Positions 1-12,069 of a stretch of 33,983 bases of DNA are shown here, in pieces. The notes beneath the pieces were generated by a model that was not told where the DNA came from, searched no databases, and was given only the letters and a program-made list of their open reading frames with translations. The stretch's first letter is position 1. Each line of letters starts with the position of its first letter. The translations under genes and the position numbers were made by a program. The DNA comes from Tubiluchus corallicola (Eukaryota; Priapulida; Priapulimorpha; Priapulimorphida; Tubiluchidae), in assembly GCA_030141605.1 (NCBI GenBank), contig JAQGDQ010001577.1, positions 1 through 33,983 on the forward strand, given 5' to 3'.

Positions 1-2515
1 ATGGCTCTGAACTGGTCCATATTATGCTCTGAATTGGTCCATATTATGCTCTGAATTGGATTGGTGCACATTATGGCTCTGAATTGGCCTACATTATGTT
101 CTGAATTGGTACATATTATGGCTCTGATTTGGCCCACATTATGTTCTGAATTGGTACATATTATGGCTCTGATTTGACCCACATAATGTTCTGAATTGGT
201 ACATATTATGGCTCTGAATTGGTCCACATTATGCTCTGAATAGGTGCATATTATGGCTCTGAATTGGTGCATATTATGGCTCTGAACTGGTCCATATTAT
301 GTTCTGAATTGGTCCACATGATGCTCTGAATTGGTCCACATTATGCTCTGAATTGGTACATATTATGCTCTGAATTGGTCCACATTATGCTCTGAATTGG
401 TCCACATTGTGCTCTGAATTGGTGAATATTATGGCTCTGAACTGGTCCATATTATACTCTGAGTTAGTGCATATTATGCTCTGAGTTAGTCCATATTGTG
501 CTTTGAGTTGGTCCATACTATACTCTGAGTTAGTCCATATTGTGCTTTGAGTTCGTCCATACTATACTCCGAGTTAGTCCATATTGTGCTTTGAGTTGGT
601 CCATACTATACTCCAAGTTAGTCCATATTGTGCTTTGAGTTGGTGCACATTATGGCTCTGAATTGGTCCATATTATACTTTGGATTGGTCCATACTATAC
701 TCTGAGTTGGTCCATACTATGCTCTGAATTGGTCCATATTATGCTCTGAATTGGTCCACATTATGGCTCTGAACTGGTCCATATTATACTCTGAGCTAGT
801 CCATATTATGCTCTGAATTGGTGCATACTATATTCTGAGTTAGTCCATATTGTGCTTTGAGTTGGTCCATACTATACTCTGAGTTAGTCCATATTGTGCT
901 TTGAGTTGGTCCATACTATACTCCGAGTTTGTCCATATTGTGCTTTGAGTTGGTCCATACTATACTCTGAGTTAGTCCATATTGTGCTTTGAGTTGGTCC
1001 ATAGTATACTCTGAGTTAGTCCATATTGTGCTTTGAGTTGGCCCATACTATACTCTGAGTTAGTCCATATTGTGCTTTGAGTTGGTCCATACTATACTCT
1101 GAGTTAGTCCATATTGTGCTTTGAGTTGGTCCATACTATACTCTGAGTTAGTCCATATTGTGCTTTGAGTTGGCCCATATTGTACTCTGAATTGGTCCAT
1201 ATTATGCTCTGAATTGGTCCATACTATACTCTGAGTTGGTCCATATTATGCTCTGAATTGGTCCATATTATGCTCTGAATTGGTCCATATTATGCTCTGA
1301 ATTGGTCCATATTATACTTTGGATTTGTGAATACTATACTCTGAGTTAGTCCATATTATGCTCTGAATTGGTGCACATTATGGCTCTGAATTGGTCCATA
1401 TTATACTTTGGATTGGTCCATACTATACTCTGAGTTGGTCCATACTATGCTCTGAATTGGTCCATATTATGCTCTGAATTGGTCCACATTATGGCTCTGA
1501 ACTGGTCCATATTATACTCTGAGTTGGTCCATATTATACTCTGAATTGGTCCATACTATACTCTGAATTGGCCCATATTATGCTCTGAGTTGGTCCATAC
1601 TATACTCTGAGTTAGTCCATATTGTGCTTTTGAGTTGGTCCATACTATACTCCGAGTTAGTTCATATTGTGCTTTGAGTTGGTCCATACTATACTCTGAG
1701 TTAGTCCATATTGTGCTTTGAGTTGGTCCATACTATACTCTGAGTTAGTCCATATTATGCTCTGAGTTAGTCCATATTATGCTCTGAATTGGTCCATACT
1801 ATACTCTGAATTGGTCCATACTATACTCTGAATTGGTCCATATTATGCTCTGAATTGGTCCATACTATACTCTGAATTGGTCCATATTATGCTCTGAATT
1901 AGTCCATACTATACTCTGAATTGGTCCATATTATGCTCTGAATTGGTCCATATTATGCTCTGAATTGGTCCATACTATACACTGAGTTAGTCCATATTAT
2001 ACTCTGAATTGGTCCATACTATACTCTGAATTGGTCCATATTATGCTCTGAATTGGTCCATACTATACTCTGAGTTAGTCCATACTATACTCTGAGTTTG
2101 TCCATATTATGCTCTGAATTGGTCCATACTATACTCCGAGTTAGTCCATATTGTGCTTTGAGTTGGTCCATACTATACTCCGAGTTTGTCCATATTGTGC
2201 TTTGAGTTGGTCCATACTATACTCTGAGTTAGTCCATATTGTGCTTTGAGTTGGTCCATACTATACTCTGAGTTAGTCCATATTGTGCCTTGAGTTGGTC
2301 CATACTATACTCTGAGTTAGTCCATATTGTGCTTTGAGTTGGCCCATATTGTACTCTGAATTGGTCCATATTATGCTCTGAATTGGTCCATATTATACTC
2401 TGAGTTAGTCCATATTATGCTCTGAATTGGTCCATATTATGCTCTGAGTTGGTCCATATTATGCTCTGAATTGGTCCATACTATACTCTGAGTTGGTCCA
2501 TATTATGCTCTGAAT
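1..2515. repeat. 22 bp minisatellite array (truncated by the window edge)
   Basis: About 2.5 kb of a 22 bp unit close to GCTCTGAATTGGTCCATATT plus AT, roughly 110 copies. A second dialect, ACTCTGAGTTAGTCCATATT followed by GTGCTTTGAGTTGGTCCATA, forms 44 bp dimers that dominate about 480-650, 830-1170, 1600-1780 and 2120-2350. The array ends abruptly at about 2515 before unique sequence. It lies in, or at the edge of, the intron downstream of the WW4 exon. The left part extends beyond the window. Confidence 0.97.
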
Positions 2516-2760
2516 TCGGGGGACCTCGTGTCAGGCTGATTTTCTACGTTATGTTACTGCTATCTGCATGGAAATAGGTCCCAATCAAAAAATAAGTGAA
2601 AAAACCAGCTGCCAAACGCCCCTTTTCATTCATGCTTAGCGAAACTGGAGAAAGATATAAAAAGCAAATTAGAATGAAAAGTGTATAGTGACTTATGGGA
2701 CATCCTGTACATTAACGCCTATCCTCTATAACGCAGGAATTAGTGGCATACAACAACCTA

Positions 2761-2985
<225 letters not shown>

Positions 2986-3155
2986 TCAATTTCTTTGCAA
3001 ATTCTTGGAAAAGGAATGTCTTTCCATTATGTTACGATCAAAGTGCTAAACTTTCATGTTTATGTTACGATTTACTGGGTAAAGTGTGAATGAGTGTCAG
3101 TAATTTGTGCTTGTGCATAACTTCAATTGATCTTTTGTTGTTTTATTGTTTTTTG

Positions 3156-3754
3156 CAGTGGCGTAGCTAGTTGGGGAGCAACCCCCCCCCCCCCCCCGTG
3201 GCACTTTTCAACAATTTTTTTAAACTCACCGGTTCACTCGCGCAATAAAAGCAAAATCCTCTTTATTTTTAATCAACTGAAACAGACAAAGACACAGACA
3301 ACGTTCGTTCTACAACAGACGAAGATAGATTGTCTGGGTTAACTTTGCTCTGCATTGAAAAAGAGTGGCTACTGAGGTGGATTATAATAAAGTTACAGAT
3401 TATTTTGCTGGAATGAAGCCTAGATGAGAGACTGTTGTAGTTCCTTCATCTTACATTTTTCACAATGACTCATTTTGTTTTCATTTTACGTTTAAATTTA
3501 AAACAATTAAATAACTCACCAGTTTCTATTATGTTTTAAGATTTAAGAACGTACTGTAAAACTTTTAATTGTGTTTTAATTTTAAATACAAAATAACAAT
3601 TATGCACTTCCTATAAAACTGCATCTACCCCGTCTTTTGATTTTAAATACAAAATTAAGAAGTAAAATAAATATGTTAAAAACTGTTTGAAATGCGTCAT
3701 GGAGGCTTTTTTATGTGCTTGCACCCCCTTTGTTTAAAACCTGGATACGCCCTG
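3156..3754. mobile_element. Degenerate non-autonomous hAT-like element in the WW3/WW4 intron
   Basis: The left end reads CAGTGGCGTAGCTAG. The right end reads CTGGATACGCCCTG, whose reverse complement is CAGGGCGTATCCAG, giving imperfect terminal inverted repeats. Ends of the CAGTGGCGTAGCC type are common in animal hAT-derived miniature elements. The flanking 8-mers GTTTTTTG and ATAGTTTG match at only 5 of 8 positions, so a target duplication is weak or decayed. The element contains a poly-C run of about 16 at 3182-3197 and AT-rich filler, and no transposase. An open frame at 3127-3342 that overlaps it is not a gene. Confidence 0.55.
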
Positions 3755-3828
3755 ATAGTTTGTCATCATACCGTAGCAGCTTAATTTTAATAAAAACTGT
3801 CAGTAGGATTCGAATCCGTTAATAATTA

Positions 3829-4059
<231 letters not shown>

Positions 4060-4384
4060 TTACATAGCATTAGTAGTAAGAGAGTGCATGAAACTAAACG
4101 TGCACACCACGGAGGTGCTTGATAATGAGCAGCATTAAAGTCAACAAGTGATAATTATCACCTTCAATTATGCAGTTGTTCACTTTAAAATGTAACAGTT
4201 TCACACGGAAAACCTGTTCACATGCAAAATAAACAGTCGTTCACATGCCGTACGCATTTGAAATTAAGAAAAATCAAATATTATTACTACGTGTACAAAC
4301 ACGTTTCGCTTGACTCGCCTTTCGCTGAACTTCAGTTAAAATTCACTATGTAATTTACTGCGTATAAAAGCAAAGGCATCATAC

Positions 4385-4439
4385 CCCAACCCTCGGGAAG
4401 TGGTCCTAGCCCGTCGTCGTCCTGCGGCTGCGATGGATT
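4385..4439 (-). CDS. WWP1-like: WWP/ITCH-like E3 ligase, short acidic linker exon ending at the first Trp of WW3
   Basis: Minus-strand mini-exon of 55 nt. The acceptor is TTATTACAG before 4439 and the donor is GTATGA after 4385. It encodes NPSQPQDDDGLGPLPEGW plus the first base of a Glu codon. In WWP1/ITCH the same position holds an acidic segment (for example NDPYG or FDPLG) followed by PLPPGWEKR. The phases fit: it enters at phase 0 from the WW2 exon and leaves at phase 1, which the next exon completes with AG. This exon would be missed by homology search alone because only the last eight residues are conserved. Confidence 0.9.
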
Positions 4440-4566
4440 CTGTAATAATGTAATAATCTTAGCTGGCACTTTTGTTCAAACTAATAAACAAACACTCAGT
4501 ACACGATAATAGTAATGACATAAGAATAGGTTGATTACCAGTTGAGTAGATAACGCGTCGTCTATG

Positions 4567-5385
4567 CAGGTGGCATGGATACGCAGGAGTAGTCATGGAT
4601 CCACCCTAGATAAACCCAATTCCATACCGTACATTTAGCCACATTCTAGGTGGTGTGGATATGCAGGAGTAGTCATGGATCCACCCTAGGTGGCACGGAT
4701 ATGCAGGAGTAGTCATGGATCCACTCTAGGTAAACCCAATTCCATACCATACATTTAGCTACATTCTAGGTGGTGTGGATATGCAGGAGTAGTCATGGAT
4801 CCACCCTAGGTAAACCCAATTCCATACCATACATTTAGCTACATTCTAGGTGGTGTGGATATGCAGGAGTAGTCATGGATCCACCCTAGGTGGCACGGAT
4901 ATGCAGGAGTAGTCATGGATCCACCCTAGGTGGCACGGATATGCAGGAGTAGTCATGGATCCACCCTAGGTAAACCCAATTCCATACCGTACAGTTAGCT
5001 ACATTCTAGGTGGTGTGGAAACGCAGGAGTAGTCATGGATCCACCCTAGGTAAACCCAGTTCGATACCGTACATTTAACCACATTCTAGGTGGCACGGAT
5101 ATGCAGGAGTAGTCATGGATCCACCCTAGAGAAAACCCAATTCCATACCGTACAGTTAGCTACATTCTAGGTGGTGCGGATATGCAGGAGTAGTCATGGA
5201 TCCACCCTAAGTAAACCCAATTCCATACCGTACAGTTAGCTACATTCTAGGTGGTGCGGATATGCAGGAGTAGTCATGGATCCACCCTAGAGAAAACCCA
5301 ATTCCATACCACACATTTAGCTACATTCTAGGTGGCACGAATATGCAGGAGTAGTCATGGATCCACCCTAGGTAAACCCGTATAA
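4567..5385. repeat. 40/80 bp compound minisatellite in the WW2/linker intron
   Basis: Two roughly 40 bp units are mixed. Unit A contains GGATATGCAGGAGTAGTCAT and GGATCCACCCT; unit B contains GTAAACCCAATTCCATACC and ends TTTAGCTACATTCT. Mostly they alternate as A-B (80 bp period), but around 4640-4720 and 4860-4970 A units are repeated without B, giving an irregular higher-order pattern. The array fills most of the intron between exons 5443 and 4439. Confidence 0.95.
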
Positions 5386-5442
5386 CCCGTGATGTCAGTC
5401 CTACTTTTTACTAAACGATGAAACAAACATTAAGCCTCAAAC

Positions 5443-5623
5443 CTGTGGATAAAGATATCGACGCTCTATCTGCTGCCGTTGCTGGGCTTGGGATCTCGTT
5501 CGATCCGACTGCCATTGTTGATAATTCTGTAACATGTCTATGGTTGGTCGCTGCCACGTTGTCGACCTCGAGTTGTGATCGACGTAATATATACGACCTC
5601 GATCGTCTCTTCTCGTCTCCCAC
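5443..5623 (-). CDS. WWP1-like: WWP/ITCH-like E3 ligase, WW domain 2 plus linker exon
   Basis: Minus-strand exon of 181 nt. The acceptor is GTTTACAG before 5623 and the donor is the weaker GTTTGA after 5443. It enters in phase 2 and leaves in phase 0. It encodes [20 protein letters not shown], then [20 protein letters not shown], then a Gln/Arg-rich stretch ending RRYLYPQ. The order matches WWP1/ITCH, where WW2 is followed by a helical linker starting near TMESVRNFEQWQ and ending near FNQRYLY. In human WWP and ITCH proteins this WW2-WW3 linker is known to help hold the ligase autoinhibited. Both binding tryptophans are intact. The frame is open on the opposite strand too (5418-5708), but that frame has no recognisable content. 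Confidence 0.95.
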
Positions 5624-5743
5624 CTGTAAACAACAGTCAGCAGAACGTAAACAACTTATTGTAAATAACAAACGCTTCAGTGTAAACAATGCTAAAGGAA
5701 AACAGTAGCCAATACAGACAAAATACGGACACGCATGTACTCA

Positions 5744-6678
<935 letters not shown>

Positions 6679-7621
6679 GAATGGACGACACCGAGAATGG
6701 ACGACAGCGAGAATGGACGACTGCGAGAATGGACGACACCGAGAATGGACGGCAGCGAGACTGGACGACAGCGAGAATGGACGACAGCGAGACTGGACGA
6801 CAGCGAGAATGGACGACAGCGAGAATGGACGACAGCGAGACTGGACGACAGCGAGAATGGACGACAGCGAGAATGGACGACAGCGAGACTGGACGACTGC
6901 GAGAATGGACGACAGCGAGAATGGACGACAGCGAGAATGGACGACAGCGAGAAAGCGAGAATGGACGACAGCGAGAAAGCGAGAATGGACGACAGCGAGA
7001 ATGGACGACAGCGAGAATGAACGACAGCGAGAATGGAAGAGAATGGACGACAGCGAGAATGGACGACAGCGAGAATGAACGACAGCGAGAATGGACGACA
7101 GCGAGACTGGACGACAGCGAGACTGGACGACACCGAGAATGGACGACACCGAGAATGGACGACAACGAGAATGGACGACAGCGAGAATGGATGGCAGCGA
7201 GAATGAACGACAGCGAGAATGGACGACTGCGAGAATGGACGACACCGAGAATGGACGACAACGAGAATGGACGACAGCGAGAATGAACGACAGCGAGAAT
7301 GGACGACAGCGAGAAAGCGAGAATGGACGACAGCGAGAATGGACGACAGCGAGAATGGAAGAGAATGGACGACAGCGAGAATGGACGACAGCGAGAATGG
7401 ACGACAGCGAGAATGAACGACAGCGAGAATGGACAACTGCGAGAATGGACGACAGCGAGAATGGACGACAGCGAGAATGGACGATAGCAAAGCAAGAATG
7501 GACGACAGCGAGAATGAACAACAGCGAGAATGGACGACAGTGAGAATGGACGACAGCGAGAATGGACGACAGCGAGAATGGACGACAGCGAGAATGGACG
7601 ACACTGAGAATGGACGACAGA
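6679..7621. repeat. 16 bp minisatellite (AGAATGGACGACAGCG)
   Basis: About 58 copies of a 16 bp unit AGAATGGACGACAGCG. Variants include GACTGG, CACCGAG, CTGCGAG and AATGAACG, and a few short insertions occur (AAAGCG at about 6952, 6975 and 7312). Because 16 is not a multiple of 3, the array produces long open frames in all three frames on both strands; none is a gene. It sits inside the intron between the linker exon (donor 7750) and the WW1 exon (acceptor 5841), on the non-template strand as a purine-rich run. Confidence 0.98.
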
Positions 7622-7749
7622 TTTTTTTCTCCATTTTTGGAGTGTAATTTCTTCTGCGGTCATTTTTCTTACGTTGTTTGTAAAAAAACTTTAAAAAACA
7701 GCTTCGAGATGCTCACTCTTCTCTGCTCTATGACTACCTGTTCACTTAC

Positions 7750-7882
7750 CCGGGAGGCAAATGTTCATCTACGGATGCCGATGGTTGTGGACCGTTAGGC
7801 TGTGCTGGCATGTTCGGTAAAACTGGATTTGATGGAGCCGTCGTCGTTGCCACTTGTGCAGACGAAGTTGAAGGCGTCGGTG
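7750..7882 (-). CDS. WWP1-like: WWP/ITCH-like E3 ligase, second linker exon leading into WW1
   Basis: Minus-strand exon of 133 nt. The acceptor is GTTTATAG before 7882 and the donor is GTAAGT, a strong consensus, after 7750. It carries 43 full codons, entering with two bases and leaving in phase 2. The product starts APTPSTSSAQVATTT and ends SVDEHLPPG, with the last Gly codon split. LPPG followed by Trp is the standard entry into a NEDD4-family WW domain, and the next exon supplies that Trp. The 16 bp tandem array at 6679-7621 begins 129 nt downstream of this donor, within the same intron. Confidence is high because the exon's end joins exactly to the WW1 exon. Confidence 0.85.
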
Positions 7883-8007
7883 CTATAAACGTACAAACGT
7901 ACTAGAAAAACTTGTAGTAACAGAACATTTAGCATCTCGTCTGTGTTTACCAAACTACAGTAAGTTACCAAGGCAACAGTTGTCATGGAAACGCATTTGC
8001 AACATAC

Positions 8008-8229
8008 CTGTAGAAGTGACTGTAGAAGAGCTACTGGAGACGGATGGCGGATTAGCCGGTCGTGGAGGCGGTGGAGCCGGAGCCGGTCTTCTCGTTCGGG
8101 GCACCTGTGTCTCCGACGAAGGCGGCGTAGCATCACTTGGCTTGATTTGAGGCGCTGACTGTGTACGTGGGCGGGCTTGAGAACCCGAAGCTCCAGAATC
8201 ACTCGGCAAGGTCCCGTTCATGTCAGTAC
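8008..8229 (-). CDS. WWP1-like: WWP/ITCH-like E3 ligase, Ser/Pro-rich linker exon
   Basis: Minus-strand exon of 222 nt. The acceptor is TTCCAG before 8229 and the donor is GTATGT after 8008. It encodes 73 full codons plus split codons (phase 1 in, phase 1 out). The product is a low-complexity linker with many Ser/Thr/Pro/Arg residues, including a polyproline run RRPAPAPPPPRP and a serine run SVSSSSSTV. WWP1, WWP2 and ITCH carry a poorly conserved linker between C2 and WW1, and in ITCH a proline-rich stretch there binds SH3 domains. The polyproline run here is a plausible SH3 ligand (inference). Phase continuity with the exons on both sides is the main support, because the sequence itself is too simple for homology. 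The acceptor choice is less certain than the donor. Confidence 0.8.
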
Positions 8230-8528
8230 CTGGAACTAGTCGGTTGAAGAAAACTAGTCAATGCTAAACGCATTTCTATTACAACAGATTGCTAATTTGT
8301 AATTAGATCCAATCTATTGGAGAAAAAAGCAAGGACATGCAATGCACTTCAAGAAAACACAAACTTTCGCTACATACGCATTTTAAAAATAGCGAAGACA
8401 AAACATCTTACAGTTTTCGACTAAAGTTTGCAATTCCCTCCACACAGGTAATTAATTAATGGAGCGGATTGAGGGTAGAGTCAACATTGGGGTTAGGGTC
8501 GGGGTTAGAATATTTAAATTGTGTGAGG

Positions 8529-8905
8529 AATAAGCCTTTTCACACTTTCGTAATGCGCATGTGAACTTGCTGTAGGTCAAAGGTTAAGTGTACCACAGCA
8601 ACACGTCTTAATTACAACCGTCATATAATGTGTGGGTAACACAAAGCTATCCGCCACATCAATTCAGTAACTTTAGGCGTTTTACATGGACTTTACTTAA
8701 TTATGCATTAGTCTGTGCATAGAGTGATTTACTAGTAGGATCTTGTTAGAAAACAAGAAAAAATGAACTAGGTAAGGTTCTAGGTAACTGTTAAAACTGT
8801 TACTATTACAATAGCCTGGGCTGCGAGGCATTGTCAAGTGTACACAAATGTGTTGTCTGCTACATTTAACCTTTGACCTTTTCACGATCATCATCAATCA
8901 CAGGC
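8529..8905 (+). mobile_element. Terminal-inverted-repeat miniature element, copy 1
   Basis: One of three related copies in the window (others at 28319 and 29554). The left end is AATAAGCCTTTTCACAC. The subterminal inverted repeat reads AGGTCAAAGGTTAAGTGTACC at the left (8574 onward) and TTTAACCTTTGACCTTTTCA at the right. The shared interior includes ACTTAATTATGCATTAG and AGTAGGATCTTG. No coding capacity. It lies in the intron between exons 8978 and 8229. The right boundary is approximate because copies diverge after CATCATCAATC. Confidence 0.75.
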
Positions 8906-8977
8906 ACTATTGTACACTCCTTCCCACTTCTTAATAACAAAACCCTGTTTCAGTTTTCTCTTGAAGCAAATACACAC

Positions 8978-9127
8978 CTGTTTCTGGTGTCTGATTTGAT
9001 GCTAGACTGGTTGACCGGGCTGGAAATTTACTCATATCTACGACCATTCCGTCCAAGACAACCTGAAGTGATCCGTGCCTATTTCTACCATCATCCGTCA
9101 GCTCCAAATTCAGTTTTACATTGCTCA
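8978..9127 (-). CDS. WWP1-like: WWP/ITCH-like E3 ligase, exon after the C2 domain (first visible exon)
   Basis: Minus-strand exon of 150 nt. The acceptor is TTGTTACAG before 9127 and the donor is GTGTGT after 8978. It enters with two bases of a split codon and leaves in phase 1. The product includes NVKLNLELTDDG and GSLQVVLDGMVVD, which resemble the stretch directly after the C2 domain in WWP1/WWP2/ITCH, where a KLxLxL strand is followed by G-x-L-x-V-V-L-D-G-L. This part links the membrane-binding C2 domain to the Ser/Pro-rich linker. The next exon (8229-8008) continues in the correct phase: a split Gly codon joins PET to TDMNG. An open frame on the opposite strand here is a shadow. The preceding C2 exon was not found. 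Family assignment rests mainly on the WW exons further along; the splice sites are inferred by eye. Confidence 0.82.
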
Positions 9128-9337
9128 CTGTAACAATAATCCATAGTACATTATGAGTTGCAAGCTCAGTTATATGTTGCTCACTGTAATACTGTCACAC
9201 AGTTCATGTGAGTACGTGTGCGCGTGTATGTGTGGTAGCACACACATTTAGCTCAGCTGCTACAATCTGCATCACTGAAATTTTATTTACAAAATATGTA
9301 TGTTCTAGCCCTCAAATTCAGTAGTACAAGAATGATC

Positions 9338-9720
9338 TTGTAAGAGGTCAAGGTCACTTCTCAAAACTGAAAGTGCAAAGAAAGGTGTAGTCCAGCTTCC
9401 TATTGGTAAGGTCACATTTCTCTGGGTAAAAGTCAAGGTCACATTTCGGTGGGGAACAGTTAAGATAAAATTTATCTGGGTAAAACCCCAAGGTCACATT
9501 TCTGCGAGCAAAAGTCAGCCAAGGTCATATGTCACTGGGTTAAAGTGAAGGTCACACTTCTCTGGGTAAAAGTCAAGGTCACATTTCTCTGGGTAAAAGT
9601 CATATTTGTGTGGGCAAAAGTCAAGGTCACATTTCTGTGGGTAAAAGTCTATTTCACAAATTCTTAATACACTGTAACTTAATGCACATTTCACCTTGTC
9701 TGATATTTCAAGGTCACACT
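9338..9720. repeat. About 27 bp degenerate repeat carrying AAGGTCA half-sites
   Basis: Loosely tandem copies of TCAAGGTCACATTTCTCTGG plus GTAAAAG, with spacing from 27 to 40 bp and clear decay. About nine AAGGTCA motifs occur, four of them preceded by TC (near 9347, 9433, 9571 and 9620). The cluster is about 210-590 bp upstream, in gene orientation, of the exon at 8978-9127. TCAAGGTCA is the monomer site of orphan nuclear receptors such as ERR and FTZ-F1/SF-1; function here is not shown. Confidence 0.8.
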
Positions 9721-9975
9721 TACAGACGGCAAATACAACTTTCTACAGCAGCTCCTACCAGAAATTGATGTAGGAAACATACGATTCTAGTTGTATTATG
9801 CGTTTGTCTATTTATACTAATGAAATTCAAATGTTTTTCACTACAGTACAAAATGATTTACAAAAAGGCACAAATAAGGAGCCACGATAGTGGAAAAATC
9901 ATTAATCAATTAACCACTCAAAAGTACAGCAAACTTGTGTAGCCTGTTCACCATTATCATGCAGCGGACTTTTAG

Positions 9976-10256
9976 AGACAATGTGCCATTTCACTGACAG
10001 TAAACAATGCGGTGTTGAGCATTGTTACATCATTGACAGTAAACAATGCGGTGTTTACTATTGTTACTTCATTGCTGTACACTAGCTTTTTACAGACAAT
10101 GTGCCATTTCACTGACAGTAAACAATGCGGTGTTGAGCATTGTTACATCATTGACAGTAAACAATGCGGTGTTTACTATTGTTACTTCATTGCTGTACAC
10201 TAGCTTTTTACAGACAATGTGCCATTACACTGAAAGTAAACAATGCTCAATTTTAA
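9976..10256. repeat. 118 bp tandem repeat, about 2.4 copies
   Basis: Units begin AGACAATGTGCCATT at 9976, 10094 and 10212. Each full unit contains an internal sub-repeat GACAGTAAACAATGCGGTGT twice. The first two copies are almost identical, and the third is cut short and diverged. Confidence 0.93.
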
Positions 10257-11370
10257 ATACCCCAGCTGATTGAAAACAACGAATAGGTCAGCCTTTGCTC
10301 ATTACATATCCAACATTGGCCAGTGACCTGATTAACCCCACACGCTTATAGTAATTATGCATGCAACACTGTGGGAAGCCAAGTCTCACCAGTCTGAAGT
10401 GAAGCCAGTCAGAGATTAGGCTGATTGAGCACAAATAACTGCTGTAATTAGATTTAGTGGCACTACTCTAAGAGCTTACATTTATTCTCAGGCTGAACAA
10501 TTGGGAAACAGTGTAACTCAGCAGGCGGTTTGATCATCAATCACAGTTAGAACTTGGCTTCCTCGGCTTCGCGTGTAGAGAACTCTCGACTGTTATCCAC
10601 CAGCCAGAAGCCAGTTGTTATTAAAATGTCCTAATCAGTGAGAATGATACGGCACGTCGGTGATGATACAATGGAAATATTCTGCAGTGTTATATGATTG
10701 ACAAGGCCCACGTGAGGCAGTTTATTAAAAACTTGATGAGTTTTACTGGCTGTGTGTAGATGATGGGTATTATTACTGTCAACTGTTATTAGTTTCATAA
10801 TCAACGAGAACTGTGTGTGAAATGATTCATTCAACGTAGAGTCTTTCACAGGTGAGGCTGAGCTATCATGTAAGACAATATCTTATTAGTACATTAATTA
10901 GATAATCTAATTATTAATCTCATTAGTAATTTATTAGATTGGCAGTTAAATTAGATTGTGATCGTATCGACGAAGATAAAAAGTTATTCTGCGAGATAAC
11001 TAACTAGAGAACCGGTGTAGAAATTTGACAAAAAAGGTGATTAATCGCTCAAAAATGGCTGAGGGTAAATGCTACAAGGCTGAGGGTCTCAGCCACGGGG
11101 CTGAGGGTAAATGCTTTAGTATTCGTAATGTATGTAAAGCAGAATAAAGAAAACTAAATGAAACAAACTATGGTATCTTATTTTGTAAAGTGAAATGTAT
11201 GTCTGTTTCAACGTGCTAAAAGTGAAAAAGACTTAAACAATGACAATTTTGATACAGTAAAAATCACAATGTAGCATTGCATGGGAACTACTGTTCGATG
11301 CTTGTGGCTATATACAAAAAGTATCTAAAAACAGCCACAACTAAAAAAGTCTGATAATAAATGCAATAAA
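10257..11370. other. Unique AT-rich DNA, no gene seen
   Basis: No open frame with recognisable content, no exon with WWP homology and no clear transposon ends. A small motif GGCTGAGGGTAAATGCT recurs at about 11056 and 11098. A minus open frame at 10631-10849 has no family features. Confidence 0.6.
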
Positions 11371-12069
11371 ATACAGTGCAAATTTTTACATAACCTATTT
11401 CCCCATTGTTTCATTTATGTTACTTACATTGTTTTTCCATTAATTCTAGTTTTGTATAAATTTTTACATAACCCACGGTCCCATTGTTTCATTTATGTTA
11501 CTTACATTGTTTTTCCGTTAATTCTAGTTTTGCATAAATTTTTACATAACCTACAGTCCCATTGTTTCATTTACGTTACTTATATTGTTTTTCCATTAAT
11601 TCTAGTTTTGTATAAATTTTTACATAACCCACGGTCCCATTGTTTCATTTATGTTACTTACATTGTTTTTCCGTTAATTCTAGTTTTGTATAAATTTTTA
11701 CATAACCTACGGTCCCATTGTTTCATTTACGTTACTTACATTGTTTTCCCGCTAATTCTAGTTTTGTATAAATTTTTACATAACCTACAGTCCCATTGTT
11801 TCATTTACGTTACTTATATTGTTTTTCCGTTAATTCTAGTTTTGTATAAATTTTTACATAACCTACAGTCCCATTGTTTCATTTATGTTACTTACATTGT
11901 TTTTCCGTTAATTCTAGTTTTGTATAAATTTTTACATAACCTACGGTCCCATTGTTTCATTTACGTTACTTACATTGTTTTCCCGCTAATTCTAGTTTTG
12001 TATAAATTTTTACATAACCTACAGTCCCATTGTTTCATTTACGTTACTTATATTGTTTTTCCGTTAATT
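11371..12069. repeat. 78 bp minisatellite, about nine copies, interrupted by a hAT element
   Basis: Units start GTTTTGTATAAATTTTTACA at 11449, 11527, 11605 and so on, with a diverged first copy from about 11371. The period of 78 is a multiple of 3, so one frame stays open across the array (211 codons from a TTG) and repeats the 26-residue pattern YKFLHN..SHCFIYVTYI then VFPLILVL. No ATG, upstream promoter or homology supports coding. The array resumes for about 25 bp after the hAT insertion at 12388. Confidence 0.95.

Noticed and set aside
1-2515. CRISPR-like array
   Set aside because: The units are contiguous without unique spacers, and the window is clearly eukaryotic. The same applies to all other arrays.
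5418-5708. 96-codon plus-strand frame
   Set aside because: Antisense shadow of the WW2 exon; its product has no recognisable feature.
8873-9133. 86-codon plus-strand frame
   Set aside because: Antisense to the post-C2 exon and running into a transposon end.
9725-9790. Possible upstream exon (minus strand, FLVGAAVES followed by a GTAAGT donor)
   Set aside because: The donor is good, but only weak resemblance to a C2 end (LLGEA) was seen. The phase that would join the next exon contains a stop, and no acceptor gives a sensible exon.
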